Positions 1 through 8,139 of a DNA stretch of 64,000 nucleotides are shown here, in pieces. The notes beneath the pieces were generated by a model. The model did not search any database. It saw only the letters and a list, made by a program, of their open reading frames with translations, and was not told the origin of the DNA. Each line of letters opens with the position of its first letter. Positions within the stretch are counted from its first letter, which is position 1. The DNA lies in assembly GCA_028283825.1 (NCBI GenBank), contig JAPWJW010000003.1:1472001-1536000 (forward strand). The letters run 5' to 3'. The stretch is from Azospirillaceae bacterium (GTDB lineage Bacteria > Pseudomonadota > Alphaproteobacteria > Azospirillales > Azospirillaceae). The position numbers and the translations under genes were made by a program.

Positions 1-649
1 GCGAGGCGGCGGAGGGCAGGTTCAGGCACAGCACCAGCCGCACCGCGCCAGTGCCGGCGACGGGCGGGGAGCGGTGGACCACGCCGCCGCCATCGCATCC
101 ACCTGGCCCACAGCCCTTGAACAGGGCGACGGCGTGCCGGGGCATCTGGTACAGCGGGCCGCCGTAGCGCCGCTGTTCCGCCAGCGCCCGGTCGGCGTCG
201 ATGGGCGCCACCACCTGGGTGCCGGGGCCGCGATAGGTGGTGATCAGGCGCAAGGCGACATGGTCGCGGTGGAATTTCCAGCAGGCGTCACCGACCACCG
301 CCTCCAGCCGCACGTCCACCCATTCGCCACCGGCGACGGCCAGGAAACGGGCGCACAGATCCACCACGTCAACCATCAGGGCGGGCGGCGCGCCCGTCCC
401 CGCCAGCGACGGCGCCAGGGCGGCGGCGACATCGCCCAACCGCGCCAGGAAACGGGCCTGGGGCAGCCGGTCCGGCGGCAGGGCGTCCAGCCAGGGGTCC
501 AGGGCGGCCCCCGGCATCAGGTCGCGGCGCCACAACGCCAGGCCGACCGATGGATCGGCCACGCGGGCGAGGACCCGGGCCTCAGCCCCCTCCGCGATAC
601 CGCTGGCGGCGGGCGGCGCCCGGTCAAGGGTTGCAGCGGCGGCCCTCAT
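1..649 (-). CDS. DUF1826 family protein (3' end outside window)
   Basis: An open minus-strand frame starts with ATG at 649 and runs off the left edge, giving at least 216 residues. Its ATG overlaps the TGA of the upstream GTPase gene (ATGA, 646-649), so the two are translationally coupled. The middle has the pattern [19 protein letters not shown] followed by a GCGPGGC-type segment near the C-terminal part, which I recognise as DUF1826, a family of unknown biochemistry commonly found beside ZigA-type zinc GTPases. His and Cys residues in these segments would suit metal binding, but this is inference. No signal peptide or membrane segment is visible. Likely the last visible gene of the putative Zur-regulated operon that starts near 2168. 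Confidence 0.8.
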   Translation of the reverse strand, partial: MRAAAATLDRAPPAASGIAEGAEARVLARVADPSVGLALWRRDLMPGAALDPWLDALPPDRLPQARFLARLGDVAAALAPSLAGTGAPPALMVDVVDLCARFLAVAGGEWVDVRLEAVVGDACWKFHRDHVALRLITTYRGPGTQVVAPIDADRALAEQRRYGGPLYQMPRHAVALFKGCGPGGCDGGGVVHRSPPVAGTGAVRLVLCLNLPSAAS

Positions 650-1887
650 GCCCCGTCACCCCGCTTCCAGGTGGGAAAGGGGTCGGGCAGGCGGTGCCAG
701 CTGTCCAGATCCAGGCGGGTCGCATTCTCATCCCCCACCAGGCAGGCGTCCAGCTGGCGGCGCAGCGCCGCCTCATCCATGCCGCTGCCGATGAACACGA
801 TCTCCTGCCGGCGATCGCCGTAGACCGGATGCCAGCGGCGGCCCAGGGTCTGGCGCCACTGCGGATCATCCGGCCAGCTGCTATGCGGCACGTTGGCCCA
901 CCAGAAGCCCATGGCCTCATGCCGGACCAGGGCCCCGGCCTGGCTCAGCTCCCCCACCCATTGCGGGCGGGTGGCCAGCCAGAAATGCCCCTTGGCCCGC
1001 ACCACGCCGGGCCAGGATTGGTCGAGGAAGGCGTGGAAACGGGCGGGGTGGAAGGGCCGGCGGGCGCGATAGACGAAGCTGGCGATGCCATAGGCCTGCG
1101 TCTCCGGCACATGGCCCGCCGGGTCGTACAGTTCCTTGAACCACAGGGGATGTTCCTGGGCCTTCTGGAAATCGAAGCGGCCGGTATCCAGGATGCGGTC
1201 CAAATCCACCTGCCCCAGGGTGGTTTCCACCACATCGGCATCGGGGTTCAGCGACCGGATGATGGTGAGCGCCGCCTCCACCTGTTCCGGCGTGGCGGCG
1301 TCCAGCTTGTTCAGCACCACAACGTCGGCGAATTCGATCTGGTCCACCAGCAAATCCACCACCGCGCGGCCGTCGTCATCGCCCAGCGACTGGCCCCGGT
1401 CGCGCAGGAAATCGACGGAGGCGTAGTCGCGCAGCAGGTTGGCCGCGTCCACCACCGTGACCATGGTGTCCAGCCGGGCCACGTCGTTCAGGCTGTCGCC
1501 CGCCTCATCCCGGAAATCGAAGGTCGTCGCCACCGGCAAGGGTTCGGCGATGCCGGTGGATTCGATCAGCAGGTAGTCGAACCGCCCCTCGGCCGCCAGG
1601 CGCCGCACCTCCTGCAACAGGTCGTCGCGCAGGGTGCAGCAGATGCAGCCGTTGGTCATCTCCACCAGGGTCTCGTCGGTCTGGGACAGTTGGCCACCGC
1701 CGGCGCGGATGAGGTCGGCATCGATGTTCACCTCCCCCATGTCGTTGACGATGACGGCCACGCGGCGGCCCTGGCGGTTGTTCAGCACGTGGTTCAGCAG
1801 GGTGGTCTTGCCGGCCCCCAGGAAGCCGGACAGGACGGTGACGGGCAGGCGGCCCTTGGGCGCCCGCCTGGAAAGATCGGGGTTCAT
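646..1887 (-). CDS. zigA: CobW/ZigA-family zinc-responsive GTPase
   Basis: A 413-residue G3E-family P-loop GTPase. Visible motifs are Walker [10 protein letters not shown] (21-29), ESTG (109-112), the metal-binding GCICC motif (Cys 81, 83 and 84) and the guanine-specificity motif NKLD (193-196). The C-terminal CobW_C domain ends with a conserved [11 protein letters not shown] stretch. Members of this COG0523 subgroup act as zinc metallochaperones during zinc starvation. The gene lies between a small ORF and a DUF1826 gene, with overlapping stop/start on the DUF1826 side, and a Zur-like palindrome sits at the head of the operon. This supports a zinc role over cobalamin or nitrile hydratase roles of other CobW members, and no such enzyme genes are near. 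Confidence 0.9.
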   Translation of the reverse strand: MNPDLSRRAPKGRLPVTVLSGFLGAGKTTLLNHVLNNRQGRRVAVIVNDMGEVNIDADLIRAGGGQLSQTDETLVEMTNGCICCTLRDDLLQEVRRLAAEGRFDYLLIESTGIAEPLPVATTFDFRDEAGDSLNDVARLDTMVTVVDAANLLRDYASVDFLRDRGQSLGDDDGRAVVDLLVDQIEFADVVVLNKLDAATPEQVEAALTIIRSLNPDADVVETTLGQVDLDRILDTGRFDFQKAQEHPLWFKELYDPAGHVPETQAYGIASFVYRARRPFHPARFHAFLDQSWPGVVRAKGHFWLATRPQWVGELSQAGALVRHEAMGFWWANVPHSSWPDDPQWRQTLGRRWHPVYGDRRQEIVFIGSGMDEAALRRQLDACLVGDENATRLDLDSWHRLPDPFPTWKRGDGA

Positions 1888-1901
1888 GATCGGCGTCTCG
1901 G

Positions 1902-2168
1902 CTATTGGCGGGTGGCGGGCGTGTCGGTGTCGGCGACCTGGGCGGCCAGGGTGCGCAGCACATCGGCCAGGCCATCGCCGCCATAGGCGCTGATCAGGCG
2001 CGGCATCAGTTCGACCAAGGCCGCCGACAGGGCGCTATGGGCGGGAATGCCCGCCGCCTGGCACCGGCTCATGGCGTCGCGGAATACGGCCAGCGCCTCG
2101 GCGAACCGCGGTGGCACGGCGCCGACCGGCAGGCCCAGGGCCGAAATGGGGATGGACGGGGGGGACAT
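1902..2168 (-). CDS. small protein of unknown function, first gene of the zigA operon
   Basis: An 88-residue Ala/Leu-rich ORF with ATG at 2168, preceded by an AAGGGAG ribosome-binding site. It ends 14 bases before the zigA start and lies just downstream of the Zur-like palindrome at 2208-2227. Position and spacing argue that it is real and cotranscribed with zigA. No Cys, no His cluster, no signal peptide and no membrane segment is visible. The residues after about 25 look helical. I do not recognise a family. It may be a small zinc-stress protein or a mere leader ORF. Confidence 0.55.
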   Translation of the reverse strand: MSPPSIPISALGLPVGAVPPRFAEALAVFRDAMSRCQAAGIPAHSALSAALVELMPRLISAYGGDGLADVLRTLAAQVADTDTPATRQ

Positions 2169-2207
2169 GGGACGAGGGGCTCCCTTGAAGGAAAGGCCCG
2201 GAGATTA

Positions 2208-2227
2208 TGTTATGTTATAACATAACA
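2208..2227. promoter_or_regulatory. Zur-box-like palindrome upstream of the zigA operon
   Basis: A perfect 20-bp palindrome, TGTTATGTTA followed by its reverse complement, lies 40 bases upstream of the first operon gene and 44 bases from the end of kup. It has the TGTTATA-TATAACA character of proteobacterial Zur operators. Its position in front of a ZigA-type GTPase supports that reading. No zur gene is in the window. Confidence 0.65.
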
Positions 2228-2270
2228 ATTCAAGCACAGAATGCGGCAGCGGAGCGCGGGCGCCCCAGCC

Positions 2271-4211
2271 TCAAACCTCCAGCCGGAAGCCCACTTCCAT
2301 CACCTGTTCCGGCGGCAGGTCGAAATAGTCGGACGCGCGCAGGCCCAGCCGCTGCATCAGGTGATAGGCCGTCCACAGCGGTGCCGACAGGGCGGAGCCT
2401 TTATCCTTCCGCACCAGGCTTTCGTGGGAGATGTAGTAGGTGACCTCTTCCCGGCAGAAGGCCAGGCCCATGCGGGCCAGGCCGCGCATGACGATGGGCA
2501 CGTCCGGCCGCTGCATGAAACCGATGCGCACCGTCACCCGCCAGAAACCGCCGCCCACCTGTTCCACCGACAGCCGCTCGCCCGCCGGCACGCGGGGGCG
2601 CTTGGTCGGCACCAGGGTCAGCAGGATGACGTTCTGATGCAGCACGCGGTTATGGGTGACGTGGTGCACCAGCATGGGGGAGACGCGGTCGGCCGTGCGG
2701 GTGACGAACACTGCCGTGCCCGGCAGGCGGTAGGGCACCGTCTCCTCCACCCGGCGCATGAAGTCGGAAAAGGCGATGCCGCCCTCGCTCAGCTTGATCT
2801 GCACGGTGGCGCTGCCCTTGCGCCAGGCCACCATGAGGAAGCCGATGAAACCGGCGATGGCCAGCGGCAGCCAGCCGCCCTCCAGGAACTTGGTGCTGTT
2901 GGCCACGAAGAAGGCCAGGTCCAGGGCGGCGAACAGGCCCATCATCAGGTTGGTGGGCCAGGCCGGCCAGTTCCACAGCTCCCGCATCACCCGACGCAGC
3001 AGCACGGTGGTGATCAGCATGGTGGCCGACACGGCGATGCCGTAGGCGGCGGCCAGCGCCTCGGAATGGCGGAAGCCCAGGACGATGGCCAGGGTCATGG
3101 TCATCAGCATCCAGTTGACGACGCCGACATAGATCTGGCCGTAGGACTTGCGCGAGGTGGGGGAGATGGTCATGCGCGGCAGCAGGCGCAGGGTGATGGC
3201 CTGCCGCGTCATGGAAAACACGCCCGAGATCAGCGCCTGGCTGGCGATGACGGTCGCCAGGGTCGCCAGGGCCACCAGCGGCACCAGCGCCCAGTCCGGC
3301 ACCAGGTGGAAGAAGGGGTTGTCCACATGCTGCGGGTTGTCCAGCAGCAGGGCGCCCTGGCCCAGATAGTTCAGGATCAGGGCGGGAAAGACGATGGCGA
3401 ACCAGGCGCGGCGGATGGCGGTCGCCCCGAAATGCCCCATGTCGGCGTACAAGGCCTCCGCCCCCGTCAGCGCCAGGAAGACGGCGCCGAACACGGCGAA
3501 GGCGATATGCGGCGCGTGGATCAGCAGATGTTCGGCCGACAGCGGATTGAAGGCCATCAGGATGTCCGGCCGCTGGACCACGTGATAGAGGCCGACACCG
3601 GCCAGCACCGCGAACCACAGCGCCATGACCGGCCCGAACAGCCGGCCGATGGCGCCCGTCCCCCGGTGCTGGATGGCGAACAGGCCCACCAGCACCGCGA
3701 TGGTCAGGGGCAGGACGAAATCGGCCAGGTTCTTGTCCGCCACCACCAGGCCCTCCATGGCCGACAGCACGGAAATGGCCGGCGTGATGGCGCCGTCGCC
3801 GAACAGCAGGGCGGATCCGCAGATGCCCAGGAACACCACCACGGGCACCATTTCCTTCGGATTGGGCGGATGCACCAGCGACAGCAGGGACAGGATACCG
3901 CCCTCGCCCTCGTTATCGGCGCGCAACACCAGGCCGACATACTTGACGGCCACGATCAGGATCAGCGCCCACAGGATCAGGCTGACCACGCCCAGCACGT
4001 CGCCCTCGCTGGGCAGGCGCCCATGGTGGGTGACAGCGCCCAGGGCCGTCTGCATGGCGTAAAGGGGCGACGTGCCGATGTCGCCGAACACGACACCCAA
4101 GGCGCCCACCACCAGCAGGGCCGCCCCCTTGCCGTGCGCCGGGTGATCGTGATGGCCGTCCTCGGCCACCGCACCGCCCTGCTTCTTCTCCACCTGCGCC
4201 GCCTGCGTCAT
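2271..4211 (-). CDS. kup: Kup-family low-affinity potassium transporter
   Basis: A K+ uptake permease of the KUP/HAK/KT family (K+/H+ symport), about 646 residues, the usual length. The signature GVVFGDIGTSPLYAMQ lies in the first membrane segment, followed by about twelve hydrophobic segments up to residue 440 and a soluble C-terminal domain of about 200 residues. The N-terminus is His/Lys-rich. I chose ATG 4211, preceded by GGCGGGA. An in-frame ATG at 4241 is possible but has no ribosome-binding site. It stands alone, convergent to nothing, with the zigA operon downstream on the same strand. Confidence 0.93.
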   Translation of the reverse strand: MTQAAQVEKKQGGAVAEDGHHDHPAHGKGAALLVVGALGVVFGDIGTSPLYAMQTALGAVTHHGRLPSEGDVLGVVSLILWALILIVAVKYVGLVLRADNEGEGGILSLLSLVHPPNPKEMVPVVVFLGICGSALLFGDGAITPAISVLSAMEGLVVADKNLADFVLPLTIAVLVGLFAIQHRGTGAIGRLFGPVMALWFAVLAGVGLYHVVQRPDILMAFNPLSAEHLLIHAPHIAFAVFGAVFLALTGAEALYADMGHFGATAIRRAWFAIVFPALILNYLGQGALLLDNPQHVDNPFFHLVPDWALVPLVALATLATVIASQALISGVFSMTRQAITLRLLPRMTISPTSRKSYGQIYVGVVNWMLMTMTLAIVLGFRHSEALAAAYGIAVSATMLITTVLLRRVMRELWNWPAWPTNLMMGLFAALDLAFFVANSTKFLEGGWLPLAIAGFIGFLMVAWRKGSATVQIKLSEGGIAFSDFMRRVEETVPYRLPGTAVFVTRTADRVSPMLVHHVTHNRVLHQNVILLTLVPTKRPRVPAGERLSVEQVGGGFWRVTVRIGFMQRPDVPIVMRGLARMGLAFCREEVTYYISHESLVRKDKGSALSAPLWTAYHLMQRLGLRASDYFDLPPEQVMEVGFRLEV

Positions 4212-4349
4212 GGTCCCGCCCCGCCGCTGCCGGGCAACCATCGCCCGGACGTAAGATCGTAGATAGGCCGTGGCCGTTCGACCTTCTACCGTCAGCGGGA
4301 TGGGGGCGGCAATGCGGCCAATGGGGGAAGACGCCTTTCAGACAAACCC

Positions 4350-6365
4350 TTAAGGCGCCGCCTTCACCAGGCGGGTGACCGCCGGCAGGATGGCGAACTC
4401 CAGTTCAGCGCCAGCATCGGCGGCATCGGCCAGGGCCTTTTCGGCCGCCGGACGGTCTGCCAGCGGCTTGGCTGCGGCGATGGCGTCCACCGCGTTGCCG
4501 CCCGCCGCCGCCAGGCGGGACAGCTTGGCCAGGGGGCCGGCCAGTTCCGCCAGCAGCGGCGTTTCGGCCAGATGGGGCGCCAGCGCGGCCTCGGCCCGCT
4601 GCCAGCGGTCCAGCAGGACCACCACATCGGCCCGCGCCGCCGCATCCTTGGGCGCCGCGATGAAGCGGTCCACCGCCTGGCCGAAGGCGCGGGCCACCGC
4701 ACTTTCGGCCGGCACCGTGTCCACCAGCCGGTTCAAGGCCGTGCCCTGCACCGCGTCCGGCCGCAGGGCGGAACGGCGATAGTCCTTCAGCGGTTCCACC
4801 ACCTCGGCCAGCGGCGCCAGCAATGCCACCGGCACTGGGCCGGCCACCCGGGCCATCATGGCGCGGGTGGCGCTTATCTGCCGGCCGCCGGCCCAGGCCA
4901 GGTCGGTCGAGACGGCGTCCAGGCGGGCGTACATGCCGGCGGCATCGCCGGTCATGGCTTTCGGCGACCACAGCTTTTCCGCCACGACGGCGGCGCGCGG
5001 CCACAGGCGGATGTCCAGGTTCTCGGGCGACAGCCGCTCGGCCCAGGCGCAAGCCTCGCCACCCAGGATCAGGGGTTCCAGATCCGGCGGCAGGTCCACC
5101 GGCATGGGATCGGCGGCGTAGTGGCGGGCGGCCGGCCAGTTCAGATCCAGGTAATAGGGCGCGGACAGGATGCCGGCATGACCCGCCTGCGCCGCCTTCC
5201 TCAGCGATTCGGCGTCGCGCCAGGACTGCACCACCACGTCCTTGGGCATGTCGCCGTCCATGATCTCATCCCAGCCGATGGCGTGCTTGCCATGGCGGGC
5301 GACGATGGCCTGGACCTTGGTGGTGAACAGGGCCTGCAAGGCGGCGGTGTCCTTCAGGCCGTGCGCCTTCATGAAGGCCTGGACGGCGGGCGACGCCTTC
5401 CACTGTTCGCCGTTCACCTCATCCCCACCGATGTGGAAGTAAGGGTCGGGGAATAGCGCGATCATTTCGCCAAGCAAACGATCCAGGAATTTGTACGTGC
5501 TGTCGCGGGTCGGGTCCAAGGCCGGGTCGAACACGCCCCAGTGACGCTCGATGGTGTAGGGGCCGGCGGCACTGCTCAGTTCCGGGTAGCCCACCAGCCA
5601 AGCGGTGGTGTGGCCCGGCATGTCGAATTCCGGCACCACGCGGATGCCCCGGTCGGCGGCATAGGCGATCAGGTGGCGGATCTGGTCCTGGGTGTAGAAA
5701 TGACCGTCGGAGCCCAGCAGGTGCAGCTTGGGGAAGGCCTTGCTTTCGACGCGGAAGCCCTGGTTGTCGCTGAGATGCAGGTGCAGGACGTTCAGCTTCA
5801 CCGTCTGCATCAGGTCGACGGTGCGTTCTACCGTGTCCATGGGCATGAAGTGGCGCGACACGTCCAGCATCAGGCCGCGCCAGGGGAAACGCGGCTGGTC
5901 ATGGATGGTGACGGCCGGCACGGCGTAGCCCTGGGGGCCATTGGCCACCAGTTGCACGAAGGTGGCGATGCCGCGGTTGATGCCGATGGACGTCGCCGCC
6001 GTGATGCTGGCACCGGTGGGTGTGACCGTCAGGGTGTAGGCCTCATCCTCCTTGGGCGCCGGCACGGCGGCGCTGGCCCGCGTCACCGTCAGGGTGAGGG
6101 TCGCCGCACCCGTGACGGGCGCTGCCGCCATGAACTGCCCCGTCTTGGCCGTCAGGTGCTGGATCAGGGTATGCGCCGCCGCTGCCAGGTGCGGATCCGC
6201 CGGCCCCGCCAGCGCCACGGTGAAACCGCCATCGATGGCCAACTGCCCCGTGCTGGTGGTCATGGCCGCCGGCAGGGGCATCAGTGCGGCCTCCTGCGCA
6301 TGGACCAAGGGGGCGAAGCTGGCCATCAGGGCGATGGCGGAAACCAGCAGGGGGATGACACGCAT
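4350..6365 (-). CDS. GH20 beta-N-acetylhexosaminidase, exported
   Basis: A 671-residue enzyme expected to release GlcNAc from the non-reducing end of chitooligosaccharides or muropeptides. Residues 1-23 form a signal peptide ending VHA-QE, so it should act in the periplasm or outside. An N-terminal GH20b-like domain (about 25-155) precedes the (beta/alpha)8 barrel. The catalytic Asp-Glu pair is in HIGGDEV (Asp315, Glu316). A long Ala-rich helical C-terminal region (about 530-671) follows. It is the last gene of a minus-strand run with the GlcNAc PTS, 27 bases after nagE, which indicates that its product GlcNAc is taken up by that PTS. Confidence 0.92.
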   Translation of the reverse strand: MRVIPLLVSAIALMASFAPLVHAQEAALMPLPAAMTTSTGQLAIDGGFTVALAGPADPHLAAAAHTLIQHLTAKTGQFMAAAPVTGAATLTLTVTRASAAVPAPKEDEAYTLTVTPTGASITAATSIGINRGIATFVQLVANGPQGYAVPAVTIHDQPRFPWRGLMLDVSRHFMPMDTVERTVDLMQTVKLNVLHLHLSDNQGFRVESKAFPKLHLLGSDGHFYTQDQIRHLIAYAADRGIRVVPEFDMPGHTTAWLVGYPELSSAAGPYTIERHWGVFDPALDPTRDSTYKFLDRLLGEMIALFPDPYFHIGGDEVNGEQWKASPAVQAFMKAHGLKDTAALQALFTTKVQAIVARHGKHAIGWDEIMDGDMPKDVVVQSWRDAESLRKAAQAGHAGILSAPYYLDLNWPAARHYAADPMPVDLPPDLEPLILGGEACAWAERLSPENLDIRLWPRAAVVAEKLWSPKAMTGDAAGMYARLDAVSTDLAWAGGRQISATRAMMARVAGPVPVALLAPLAEVVEPLKDYRRSALRPDAVQGTALNRLVDTVPAESAVARAFGQAVDRFIAAPKDAAARADVVVLLDRWQRAEAALAPHLAETPLLAELAGPLAKLSRLAAAGGNAVDAIAAAKPLADRPAAEKALADAADAGAELEFAILPAVTRLVKAAP

Positions 6366-6392
6366 GGGACAGGCGCCTTCGGGGAAACGGTC

Positions 6393-8138
6393 TCAGGAAA
6401 TGGCTTGGCTCAAGGCGTCGGCCAGCGGGGCGGCGGGGGTGGCCAGCAGCAGGTGCAGACGGGCGGGGCCGGGCCGGGCGACACCGCGCAGGCCCAGGGC
6501 CGCCAGCCGGCCCTCATCCACGCCGGCATCATCGGCCACGCCCAGCAGCAGGCGGGTGGCCCGCGCCTCCACCGCGCGCAGGTTGGCGGCACCACCCAGC
6601 GCCGCCAGGACGGCGGCCAAGTCGGGCAAGGGCGAAGACGGGGCCGCCACCAAGGGTTCGGTAATCGTCACCGCCACGGCGCTTCCGACCGGCGGAAGTT
6701 TCAGCGCCTGGCGTATCTCCCCCGCCACCTGGTCGGCGATGGGGCCCAGCACCACCTGCAAGGCGGTGGCGTTGGGACGCACCACGCCGCGCGACCCCAG
6801 GGCGGACAGCGTCCTCTCATCCACCGCGCGGTTGTCGGCCAGCACCAGACGCAAGCGGGTGGTGCAGGCATCCACCGTACGGATGTTGGCGACACCGCCC
6901 AGCGCCACGACGAAACCGCCGCCGCGCCCGCCCTGGACCACCGTTTGGGTGGAGACGACGGGCACCGCCGCATCCTCCCGCCCCAGTGTCTTCAGGTCGA
7001 AACGGCGGATGACCAAGGTGAAGACGCCGTAATAGACGGCGAAATAGACGGCCCCCACCGGCAGCAGCAGCCAGGGCCGTGTCGCCTTGCCGAAATTGAC
7101 GACGTAATCGACCAGACCGGCGGAGAAGGTGAAGCCCAGCTTCACGCCCAGCGCATCCATCACCACCATCGACAGGCCCGTCAGCACGGCGTGCAGGGCG
7201 TACAGCGGCGGCGCCAGGAACATGAAGCTGAACTCGATCGGTTCCGTCACCCCGGTCAGGAAGGCGGTCAGCGCCATGGACAGCAGCATGCCACCCACGG
7301 CAGCACGCCGTTCCGGCCGGGCCGCGCGGTACATGGCCAGGCACGCGGCCGGCAGGCCGAACATCATCACCGGGAAATAGCCCGCCATGAAGGCGCCGGC
7401 GGTGGGATCGCCGGCGAAGAAGCGCTTCAGGTCGCCGGTGGCGCCGTGATAGTCGCCCAGGATGAACCAGGCGACGTTGTTCAGGATGTGGTGCAGGCCG
7501 GTGATGACCAGCACCCGGTTAAGCAACCCATACAGGAACAGGCCGAAGGCACCGGACGACAGCACCGCCCGGCTGAGACCGTCCAGCCCCGCCTCCAGGA
7601 AGGGCCAGCCGAAACCGAACAGCAGGGCGAACCCTAAGCCGACGAAGCCGGTGGCGATGGGCACGAAGCGCCGCCCGCCGAAGAAGGACAGGAATTCCGG
7701 CAGCTTGATTTCGCTGTAGCGGTTATACAGCGCGCCCGCCGCCAGGCCGGACAGGATGCCGGCCGGCATGCCGATCTTGGCCACCGCCTTGATCTTGTAG
7801 CTGGACACGGCCGCGTCGGCCGCCGCACCGGTCAGCCCCGCTGCCACCTCGGGCGGCACCTGCAACAGGGCCTGCGCCCCTTGCGTCGCCACCAGGAAGC
7901 CGACCACGCCGGCCAGGCCGGCGGCACCGTTATTCTCCCGCGCCAGGCCGACGGCCACGCCGATGGCGAAGACCAGGCCCAGATTGGTGAAGATGGCCTC
8001 ACCCGCCGCGGCGATGAAGGGGATACCCAGCAAATCGGGCTGGCCCGCGCGCAGCAGCAGGCCCGCCACCGGCAGCACGGCGATGGGCAGCATCAGGGCG
8101 CGGCCCAGTTGCTGGATCAGGGCGAAACGGTCGCGCAT
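6393..8138 (-). CDS. nagE: PTS N-acetylglucosamine transporter IIC-IIB, with a second degenerate IIB domain
   Basis: A 581-residue inner-membrane glucose-superfamily PTS permease that imports and phosphorylates GlcNAc. The IIC domain (about 1-375) has the opening QLGRALMLPIAVLPVAGLLL and many hydrophobic segments. The first IIB domain carries the phosphorylated cysteine in DACTTRL (Cys425). A second IIB-like domain (about 495-581) aligns with the first but has EARATRL, with Arg526 where the cysteine should be, so it cannot be phosphorylated there. The ATG lies one base after the stop of the EI-HPr-IIA gene, so the pair is cotranscribed, and the fused partner supplies IIA. Specificity for GlcNAc is inferred from the cluster. 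Confidence 0.9.
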   Translation of the reverse strand: MRDRFALIQQLGRALMLPIAVLPVAGLLLRAGQPDLLGIPFIAAAGEAIFTNLGLVFAIGVAVGLARENNGAAGLAGVVGFLVATQGAQALLQVPPEVAAGLTGAAADAAVSSYKIKAVAKIGMPAGILSGLAAGALYNRYSEIKLPEFLSFFGGRRFVPIATGFVGLGFALLFGFGWPFLEAGLDGLSRAVLSSGAFGLFLYGLLNRVLVITGLHHILNNVAWFILGDYHGATGDLKRFFAGDPTAGAFMAGYFPVMMFGLPAACLAMYRAARPERRAAVGGMLLSMALTAFLTGVTEPIEFSFMFLAPPLYALHAVLTGLSMVVMDALGVKLGFTFSAGLVDYVVNFGKATRPWLLLPVGAVYFAVYYGVFTLVIRRFDLKTLGREDAAVPVVSTQTVVQGGRGGGFVVALGGVANIRTVDACTTRLRLVLADNRAVDERTLSALGSRGVVRPNATALQVVLGPIADQVAGEIRQALKLPPVGSAVAVTITEPLVAAPSSPLPDLAAVLAALGGAANLRAVEARATRLLLGVADDAGVDEGRLAALGLRGVARPGPARLHLLLATPAAPLADALSQAIS

Positions 8139-8139
8139 C

